From positions 1 to 16,514 of the forward strand of contig JANNPJ010000440.1 in NCBI GenBank assembly GCA_031400005.1: DNA of 16,514 nucleotides. Reading direction: 5' to 3'. Below are positions 7,380-13,053 of this stretch, piece by piece. Position 1 is the first letter of the stretch. Every line of letters begins with the position of its first letter. Below the pieces are notes generated by a model. The model did not search any database, was not told the origin of the DNA, and saw nothing but the letters and a program-made list of their open reading frames with translations. Source of the DNA: JANNPJ01 sp031400005. GTDB lineage: Bacteria > Actinomycetota > Actinomycetes > Actinomycetales > Kineosporiaceae. The translations under genes and the position numbers were made by a program.

Positions 7380-9604
7380 CCAGCACCGTGCCTGCCATCA
7401 CGCCCACCAGCGATGCCGCAGGGCTCGCTGTCGGCCGGCCGATCGACCGGGTCGACGGCAGAGCCAAGGCCACCGGCGCCGCCCGCTTCGCGGCCGAGTT
7501 CCCCTATCCCCACCTCGCGCACGCCGCACTGGTGCACGCCACGATCGCGCGCGGCCGGATCACCCACATCGACACCAAGGCCGCGGCCGACGTCTCGGGC
7601 GTCATCGCCGTCCTGACCCACCACAACGCGCCACGACTGAAGCCGCCGAAGCCGGTCAATATCCTGAACATGAGCACGTGCGTCTCCGGCACCCAAGTCA
7701 ACTACCTCAACACTGACGAGGTGCACTGGGACGGCCAGCCGATCGCTGTCGTCGTCGCCGAGAACTCGACTGCCGCCCGCGAAGCCGCCGAACTCGTCCG
7801 GGTCGCCTACCACGTGCTCCCGGCCGCGGTGGACTTCGTGGCAGAGGAGAAGAACGCCACGCCGTCGAAGGGCAGCCTGCCGCTACCCGCCAGCGCCACG
7901 AAGGGCGATGCCGAGGCCGCACTCGCCGCCGCGCCGATCGCGCTGGACCTGAGGTACACCACACCTCCCCTGCAGCACAACGCAATTGAGCCGCATGCGA
8001 CGACCGCCGCCTGGGACGGCGACCACCTCACCGTCCACGACGCAACCCAGAGCGTCGTCTGGGCCGCTCAGTACCTGGCCCGCCGATTCCAGGTCCCGAT
8101 CGCGAACGTGCGGGTGGTCTCCCCCTACGTCGGTGGTGGCTTCGGTGGAAAGAGCGCGGTGTGGCCGGGCACGGTCCTCACCGCTCTGGCCGCCCGCGTC
8201 GTAGGCCGTCCGGTGCGGCTGATGCTGACCCGGGCGGGCGTCAACCGGACCGTCGGCAGCCGCACTCCCTCGACCCACCGGATCGCTTTGGGCTCGGACG
8301 TCGACGGCCGGCTGACCGCCCTCATCCACACCAGTGTCACCCGCACCGGCCGGGTCGGCGGCAGCCCGGAACAAGTCATCTCCCCCGCCAAGCACCTCTA
8401 CGGCGCCGAGAACATCCTGCTGCAGCAACATGTTGTCGAGATGGATCTACTCCCGAACACCTGGATGCGAGCTCCCGGCGAGGCCATCGGCACGTTCGTC
8501 CTGGAGTCGGCGATGGACGAACTCGCCTACGAACTGGGCTTGGACCCGATCGAACTGCGGATGCGTAACGAGCCGGCGGTCGACCCCGTCGACGGTAAAC
8601 CGTTCTCGCACCGAATGCTGCGCGAGGCCTACGCGGTGGGCGCGGAACGCTTCGGCTGGGCCGACCGGCTACCGCAGCCCGGTTCCATGCGCGAGGGGCG
8701 GTGGCTGATCGGCCTCGGCGTCGCCACCGCCTTTCACCCGGTACTGCAGTTGATCGCCAACGTCACGGTGCGCCTGGCTGCCGATGGCAGCGTGCTGGTG
8801 CGGTGCGGTTTTCAGGAGATGGGCATGGGCGGCGCGACCGCGCAGGCACAGATCGCCGCCGACGCGCTCGGTGTGCCCTTCGAGACCGTCCGGGTCGAAT
8901 ACGGCGACTCTGGCCTGCCAGCCGGCCCGGCCGCCTTGAACTCCAATCAGACCGCGACCGTCGCGACAAGCGTGCTGGCTGCCTGCGACACGCTGAAACT
9001 GAAGCTCCAGGCACTCGCTCGGCGCACCGGAACGGTCGGCGAGAGCTACCCGGCGACCTTGGTCAAGGCCGGCCTGCCCGCCGTCGAGGCGGCGGTCGGA
9101 TCGAACGGCAGGCTGGGCAGGCTGGCCGGGCAGGCGAGATTCATCGCGAAAATGATGCGCGACCAGCGTTGGTCAAAAGCTGCGCGCGGAGCGCAGTTCT
9201 GCGAAGTGCGCGTCGACCAGGACACCGGCGAAATACGAATCGCCCGCTGGCTAGGGGTATTCGACGTCGGCAGGATCATCAATCCGAAGACGGCCGCGAG
9301 CCAACTGCGTGGCGCGATCGTGATGGGGCTCGGCATGGCATTGTCGGAGCAGACCCTCGTCGACCCTCGCACCGGCCGCACCATGAACGCGGGCCTCGAC
9401 TCGTACCACCTCCCCGTGCACGCCGACATCCCGCCGATCGATGTCACCTGGCTCGGCGAACCCGACCCCACGATGCCACTCGGCCTGATCGGCCTCGGCG
9501 AGGTCGGCACCGCCGGCGTCGCCGCAGCGGTCGCGAACGCGGTGTTCCACGCAACCGGCAAGCGGATCCGCGACCTGCCCATCACGCTCGACAAACTGAT
9601 GTGA
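7376..9604 (+). CDS. Molybdenum hydroxylase large subunit, Mo cofactor-binding (PaoC/XDH-like)
   Basis: This is the 742-residue catalytic subunit that binds the molybdopterin cofactor and hydroxylates an aldehyde or N-heterocycle using water-derived oxygen. The N-terminal domain begins near IDRVDGRAKATGAARFAAEF. The glycine-rich cofactor loop VGGGFGGKSAVWPG is at about 252-265. A further Mo-cofactor segment, CGFQEMGMGGATAQAQIA, follows, and the catalytic glutamate is Glu709 in GLGEVGTAGVAAAVANAV near the C-terminus. PaoC and xanthine dehydrogenase have Glu in the same motif. The stop at 9602-9604 is immediately followed, in the same frame, by a truncated copy of the downstream oxidoreductase gene. 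A 33-base copy of this gene's 3' end also lies at 12718-12750, where it ends in Ile instead of Met. The substrate is unknown; aromatic or heterocyclic aldehydes fit the PaoABC resemblance. Confidence 0.92.
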   Translation: MTSTVPAITPTSDAAGLAVGRPIDRVDGRAKATGAARFAAEFPYPHLAHAALVHATIARGRITHIDTKAAADVSGVIAVLTHHNAPRLKPPKPVNILNMSTCVSGTQVNYLNTDEVHWDGQPIAVVVAENSTAAREAAELVRVAYHVLPAAVDFVAEEKNATPSKGSLPLPASATKGDAEAALAAAPIALDLRYTTPPLQHNAIEPHATTAAWDGDHLTVHDATQSVVWAAQYLARRFQVPIANVRVVSPYVGGGFGGKSAVWPGTVLTALAARVVGRPVRLMLTRAGVNRTVGSRTPSTHRIALGSDVDGRLTALIHTSVTRTGRVGGSPEQVISPAKHLYGAENILLQQHVVEMDLLPNTWMRAPGEAIGTFVLESAMDELAYELGLDPIELRMRNEPAVDPVDGKPFSHRMLREAYAVGAERFGWADRLPQPGSMREGRWLIGLGVATAFHPVLQLIANVTVRLAADGSVLVRCGFQEMGMGGATAQAQIAADALGVPFETVRVEYGDSGLPAGPAALNSNQTATVATSVLAACDTLKLKLQALARRTGTVGESYPATLVKAGLPAVEAAVGSNGRLGRLAGQARFIAKMMRDQRWSKAARGAQFCEVRVDQDTGEIRIARWLGVFDVGRIINPKTAASQLRGAIVMGLGMALSEQTLVDPRTGRTMNAGLDSYHLPVHADIPPIDVTWLGEPDPTMPLGLIGLGEVGTAGVAAAVANAVFHATGKRIRDLPITLDKLM

Positions 9605-9838
9605 GTCCACACCATCTGCCCGCTGTGCGAGGCCACCTGCGGGCTTCAACTCACCGTTGACGGTGATCGAATCACCGAAGTTCGCGGGGACGGCGAAGAT
9701 CCGCTCAGCCGCGGCTTCCTGTGCCCGAAAGGTGCCGCCCTCGGGCAGCTGGACGCCGATCCCGACCGGGTGCGCGTGCCGCGCGTCCGCCGGGGCGGAT
9801 CGCTGGTCCCGGTGAGCTGGGATGAGGCGTTCGCCGTC
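9572..9838 (+). repeat. Left copy of direct duplication flanking the insert
   Basis: Positions 9572-9604 (33 bp, end of the Mo subunit) match 12718-12750 with two mismatches. Positions 9605-9838 (234 bp) match 12820-13053 with two mismatches. Relative to the right copy, 69 bp (12751-12819) are missing at the join. Similarity stops sharply after 9838. The copies bracket 2,879 bp of unrelated DNA. Confidence 0.95.
9605..9838 (+). pseudogene. 5'-truncated and 3'-truncated copy of molybdopterin oxidoreductase gene
   Basis: This encodes residues 5-82 of the oxidoreductase at 12808-14946, including all four Fe-S cysteines (ICPLCEATCG and GFLCPKG). It has no start codon or ribosome site of its own, because the 69-bp leader is absent. 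It lies in the same frame as the Mo large subunit, separated only by that gene's TGA. The frame runs out into the 23-bp repeat array and ends at TGA 9935-9937. It should not give a functional product. Confidence 0.9.
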
Positions 9839-9847
9839 ACTGAGAAG

Positions 9848-9962
9848 GTCGGCAGATCGGTGCTAAACCGGTCGGCAGATCGGCGGTCAACTGGTCGGCA
9901 GATCAGCGGTCAAGGAGTCGGCAGATCGGTGGTGTGACTGTCGTCAGATCGTCGGTCCTGAT
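9848..9962 (+). repeat. Five tandem 23-bp repeats, core GTCGGCAGATCGG
   Basis: Repeat starts are at 9848, 9871, 9894, 9917 and 9940, an exact 23-base period. The first 12-13 bases of each unit (GTCGGCAGATCGG) are nearly invariant: unit 3 has A at position 12, and unit 5 has T at position 5 and differs at position 13. The remaining ten bases vary around GGTCAA. The array ends 11 bases before the ATPase start codon. Regular spacing of about two helical turns suggests a cooperative protein-binding array or operator. Confidence 0.9.
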
Positions 9963-9967
9963 ATTCT
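9939..9967 (+). promoter_or_regulatory. Possible promoter for a leaderless ATPase mRNA
   Basis: A -10-like TATTCT (9962-9967) sits six bases before ATG 9974, and TGTCGT at 9939-9944 gives a 17-base spacer. No Shine-Dalgarno sequence precedes the ATG, which fits a leaderless transcript, common in actinomycetes. The -35 position coincides with the start of repeat unit 5. This is prediction from sequence only. Confidence 0.35.
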
Positions 9968-9973
9968 CAATGC

Positions 9974-11263
9974 ATGTCTGATTCCGTCGGATACCTCCCG
10001 CGCAAGGCATCAGCGTTGGTACTGGAAGCCTTGTCCGATACCCGGGTGGTGGTCGTCAATGGCGCCCGGCAGGTAGGTAAGAGCACACTGGCCACAACCG
10101 TCCTGAAGCAGTTCGCTGGTAGCACAACGCGATACCTGGACAACCCCCTCACCCGTACGGCTGCACAGGAAGATCCAGTCAGGTTCGTGCGTCACGACCA
10201 CTTGATGCTCATCGACGAGGTGCAACGGGTGCCAGAACTCTGGCTGACGATCAAGGAACTGGTCGACCGGGAGCCTCGCCCGGGCCGCTTCCTCCTGACC
10301 GGATCGGCCCGCCTGCTCGGCCTGCGTAGCCTTCCGGACGCGCTACCCGGACGATCCGAAACCATCGAACTCTGGCCCCTTTCCCAAGGAGAGATCGACA
10401 ACGGCCCGGACGGCTTCGTGGATGCCGCATTTCGCACCGGGACTAACCTGACGGAGCTTCCGGAGTCTGAAACCGCTTCACCCACGCGCAAGGATTACTT
10501 GGCAAGAGCTGCGAGAGGCGGATACCCCGAAGCCGTGCGGCGCGCGACTCCCAGGCGTCGGCAACGCTTCTTCAGCAGCTACGTGGCGGACATCATATCC
10601 CGCGACGTACATCAGGTTGCCGACATCCAACGAACCGGCGAGATCCGCCGGTTAATATCGCTGCTTGCAGGGCAGACCAGCGGCTTGCTCAACATCAGCC
10701 GCCTCGCAAGCGAACTGGGCATCTCCACGTCCACCGTCAGAGCCTATCTGGCCATTCTAGAGACTGTTTTCGTTATTCGGATCATCCCCGCCTACTCCGC
10801 GAACGCCACTAAAAGGACTGTCGGGACACCCAAAATCACATTCGTCGACTCCGGCCTGGCGGCGCATCTCACAGCCGGTATCACCACCGACGGGATGGTT
10901 GGCGGACTCATGGAGAACTTCGTCCTGGGGGAACTGGGCCGCCAACTTACATGGTCAGAAACGGATGCCCGACTCTTCCACTACCGCGACCGAGACCAGA
11001 ACGAGGTGGACGCCATACTGGAGGATTCAAGCGGCCAAATCATCGCGATCGAGGTCAAAGCTGCGGAGACGGTCCGACTCGACGACTTCCGTGCCCTGAG
11101 AATCCTCAGAGATCGACTTGGCGACCGGTTCACCGCTGGATTCGTACTTTACTGCGGCCCGCAGCAACTCAGTTTCGGCGATCGCCTCGCTTGCCTTCCG
11201 ATCTCAGCCCTATGGACCACGCCCCTCAGCGGCACTTCTGACGATCCAGATCTGATCGACTAG
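9974..11263 (+). CDS. AAA ATPase with DUF4143 C-terminal domain
   Basis: This is a 429-residue protein of the AAA_14/DUF4143 type, common but poorly understood in bacteria and often on mobile DNA. The Walker A motif is GARQVGKST (residues 30-38), Walker B is LMLIDE (77-82), and LLTGSARLL (108-115) is the sensor strand. A winged-helix segment lies near 239-262 (ISRLASELGISTSTVRAYL). The DUF4143 domain ends in a PD-(D/E)xK-like pattern: NEVDAILE with Asp346 and IAIEVKA with Glu360 and Lys362, plus Glu314/Glu320 in the ENFVLGEL helix. A nuclease-like fold is therefore possible though activity is unproven. Sampled lines of this gene have GC of about 52-57%, against 73% in a sampled line of the oxidoreductase, supporting foreign origin. 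It is preceded by five 23-bp repeats and followed by gene scraps. Cellular role unknown. Confidence 0.88.
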   Translation: MSDSVGYLPRKASALVLEALSDTRVVVVNGARQVGKSTLATTVLKQFAGSTTRYLDNPLTRTAAQEDPVRFVRHDHLMLIDEVQRVPELWLTIKELVDREPRPGRFLLTGSARLLGLRSLPDALPGRSETIELWPLSQGEIDNGPDGFVDAAFRTGTNLTELPESETASPTRKDYLARAARGGYPEAVRRATPRRRQRFFSSYVADIISRDVHQVADIQRTGEIRRLISLLAGQTSGLLNISRLASELGISTSTVRAYLAILETVFVIRIIPAYSANATKRTVGTPKITFVDSGLAAHLTAGITTDGMVGGLMENFVLGELGRQLTWSETDARLFHYRDRDQNEVDAILEDSSGQIIAIEVKAAETVRLDDFRALRILRDRLGDRFTAGFVLYCGPQQLSFGDRLACLPISALWTTPLSGTSDDPDLID

Positions 11264-11269
11264 GTTTAG

Positions 11270-11410
11270 CTCCCGTCGAGCGCGGGCCGGATCGTGGTGG
11301 ACGACATCAACATGAGCGTGCGTCGCGGAGAAGTGTGCGGGTTCCTCGGACCCCATGGTGCGGGAAAGACGACCACGCTGCGGATGATGCTGGGGTTGGA
11401 CGCCTGCTGA
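11270..11410 (+). pseudogene. Fragment of ABC transporter ATP-binding protein
   Basis: This open stretch encodes a short N-terminal piece of an ABC ATPase: VVDDINMSVRRGEVCGFLGP, then HGAGKTTTLRMMLGLD with the Walker A core GPHGAGKTT (usually GPNGAGKTT). It stops at TGA 11408-11410, before the Q-loop, signature and Walker B, so it cannot function. The rest of the gap up to the hydrolase start (11411-11569) contains no protein I recognise. Together these 306 gene-poor bases look like debris from a past rearrangement. Confidence 0.8.
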
Positions 11411-11569
11411 TCGACGGTCAGTTCGCTGCCCGTGATCCTCTTGATCGGGATCCGGAGCAGTCCCGCTTCGCGCTGGTGCCCAGGTCCGCCCTGGCCGTGA
11501 TGACCGCCTGCTACAGTCAGTTTGTCCCAGAATGGCGCGCCTAGTGCTTCCGATTTAGTAGGAGTGGAC

Positions 11570-12706
11570 GTGCCTGAGTCGTTCGAGCATCTCGGACCCT
11601 TCAGTGACCTCGTGTCCTTCAGCGAAGCTACTCGGACCCAATCCTCGCCGTCGGCAACCGCTTTGAAGCCCGGCCAGGTTCGCCGCCTGGTGGGCTTCGA
11701 TCTGGAGCCTCGACCCCGCGATGTCGAGGTGCACGATCGGTGGACACGCGATGGCGTGGATGGCGAGGAAGTGTCATGGTCGGTCGGCTATGGCCCTCGC
11801 ACCCAGGCCTGGGTCCTGCGACCGGCTGGTCACGCCGGTCCGCTACCTGGGGTGTTGGCGCTCCACGGTCATGATTCGTTCAAATGGCACGGCAAAGAGA
11901 AGATCGCGGATAGCCCGACCGAGGTTTCGCCAGAATTGGCCACTGTGCGTCGGAGGTTGTACGGAGGACGAGCCTTCGCAACCGAGCTGGCGCGGCGCGG
12001 ACATACGGTACTTGTACATGACGTGCTGCTGTGGGGTTCGCGGCGCTTCCCCGCGGATGTGATGCCCGCCCAGGGCGCGCCACCTCCAGAGGATCGCTGG
12101 ATTGCCGCGGAATCAGAGGGTGATGCCGAGAATGTGCAGTGGTATAACCGACTGGCGGCTCGGCACGAACACGTGGTGGCCAAATATTGCACCCTGCTAG
12201 GAACGAGCATCTCCGGGTTGGTCAGCTACGAGGATCGGGTCGCGGCCGAGTACCTCGCCGGACGTGCAGACGTACAGACTGGCGGCCTTGGCTGTGTGGG
12301 GCTGTCCGGTGGCGGCTGCCGGGCTGTTTTGCTGCAGGCGACATGCGAGAGGATCAAGGCGGCGGTCGTCGTAGGGATGATGTCCACCTACCGAGGGCTG
12401 CTCGATCGGCACGTCGCAAACCATACGTGGATGTTGTTTCCTCCTGCTCTGGTTGCCATCGCCGACTGGCCTGATATCGCTGCGACCCGCGCTCCTTCGC
12501 CACTGTTGGTTCAATATCTGCTCGACGACTCGCTATTTTCCGTCGAAGGAATGCGTGCAGCACACGCTCGCCTGCAGCAGGCTTACGAGAACATGGGAGC
12601 GGGGGCTGCTTATGTGGGCCAGTTCTACCCTGGTCCACACCGATTTGACGTGGCCATGCAGGAGGCCGCCTTTGATCAGCTCGATCAGTGGCTGACCTTC
12701 ATTTAA
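11570..12706 (+). CDS. Alpha/beta hydrolase (dienelactone hydrolase / acetyl-xylan esterase-like)
   Basis: This is a 378-residue serine hydrolase. The nucleophile elbow is GLSGGG with Ser246, the oxyanion region is LALHGHDSFKWHG (about 97-108), an acid is probably Asp319 or Asp320 (QYLLDDSLF), and the catalytic His357 lies in YPGPHRFD. The size and the LHGH motif resemble the larger dienelactone-hydrolase or acetyl-xylan-esterase-like group rather than small lipases. I start at GTG 11570 because AGGAG (11560-11564) precedes it by five bases; a TTG at 11522 would add 16 residues without support. There is no signal peptide, so it is cytoplasmic. It sits at the right side of the inserted segment and ends 11 bases before the second copy of the Mo-subunit 3' end. 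The substrate is not identifiable from sequence. Confidence 0.82.
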   Translation: MPESFEHLGPFSDLVSFSEATRTQSSPSATALKPGQVRRLVGFDLEPRPRDVEVHDRWTRDGVDGEEVSWSVGYGPRTQAWVLRPAGHAGPLPGVLALHGHDSFKWHGKEKIADSPTEVSPELATVRRRLYGGRAFATELARRGHTVLVHDVLLWGSRRFPADVMPAQGAPPPEDRWIAAESEGDAENVQWYNRLAARHEHVVAKYCTLLGTSISGLVSYEDRVAAEYLAGRADVQTGGLGCVGLSGGGCRAVLLQATCERIKAAVVVGMMSTYRGLLDRHVANHTWMLFPPALVAIADWPDIAATRAPSPLLVQYLLDDSLFSVEGMRAAHARLQQAYENMGAGAAYVGQFYPGPHRFDVAMQEAAFDQLDQWLTFI

Positions 12707-12717
12707 GTAGTTCGCGG

Positions 12718-13053
12718 GACCTGCCCATCACGCTCGACAAGCTGATCTGAGGGAGAAAAGCGACCGATGCCCTTGCCGGGCCCGGTCCGGGGCCCTTGGA
12801 TGGACAGATGGCCCGAACTGTCCACACCATTTGCCCGCTGTGCGAGGCCACCTGCGGGCTTCAACTCACCGTTGACGGTGATCGAATCACCGAAGTTCGC
12901 GGGGACGGCGAAGATCCGCTGAGCCGCGGCTTCCTGTGCCCGAAAGGTGCCGCCCTCGGGCAGCTGGACGCCGATCCCGACCGGGTGCGCGTGCCGCGCG
13001 TCCGCCGGGGCGGATCGCTGGTCCCGGTGAGCTGGGATGAGGCGTTCGCCGTC
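12718..13053 (+). repeat. Right copy of direct duplication flanking the insert
   Basis: This contains 33 bp of the Mo large subunit 3' end (12718-12750), a 69-bp leader absent from the left copy (12751-12819), and 234 bp of the oxidoreductase 5' region (12820-13053). The coding part differs from the left copy at two bases. The presence of the Mo-subunit end directly ahead of a complete oxidoreductase gene shows that the two genes were once adjacent. Confidence 0.95.
12751..12807 (+). promoter_or_regulatory. Structured leader of the molybdopterin oxidoreductase gene
   Basis: The leader contains the perfect palindrome CCGGGCCCGG (12776-12785) and two GGGCCC blocks (12778-12783 and 12790-12795) that can pair around a six-base loop just ahead of the start codon. 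A GGGAG ribosome-site-like sequence at 12751-12755 precedes an ATG at 12767. That ATG opens a 51-codon frame overlapping the oxidoreductase start out of frame and ending at TGA 12920-12922. The leader could throttle translation of the oxidoreductase; function inferred. Confidence 0.4.

Noticed and set aside
9602..9604. TGA between the Mo large subunit and the in-frame oxidoreductase fragment as a selenocysteine codon
   Set aside because: It lies exactly at the family C-terminus (DKLM, DKLI in the duplicate), no SECIS-like hairpin was apparent, and the fragment after it is a truncated copy.
9848..9962. CRISPR array
   Set aside because: The units are 23 bases in total with no separate spacers of constant length, the repeats are not palindromic and no cas gene is present.
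11411..11544. Small protein in the gap after the ABC fragment
   Set aside because: No ribosome site and no family resemblance on either strand.
9844..12700. GAAGGTC (9844-9850) and GACCTTC (12694-12700) as terminal inverted repeats of a transposon
   Set aside because: Only seven bases match, they are at unequal distances from the insert edges, the right one is within the hydrolase coding region, and there is no transposase. Chance is likely.
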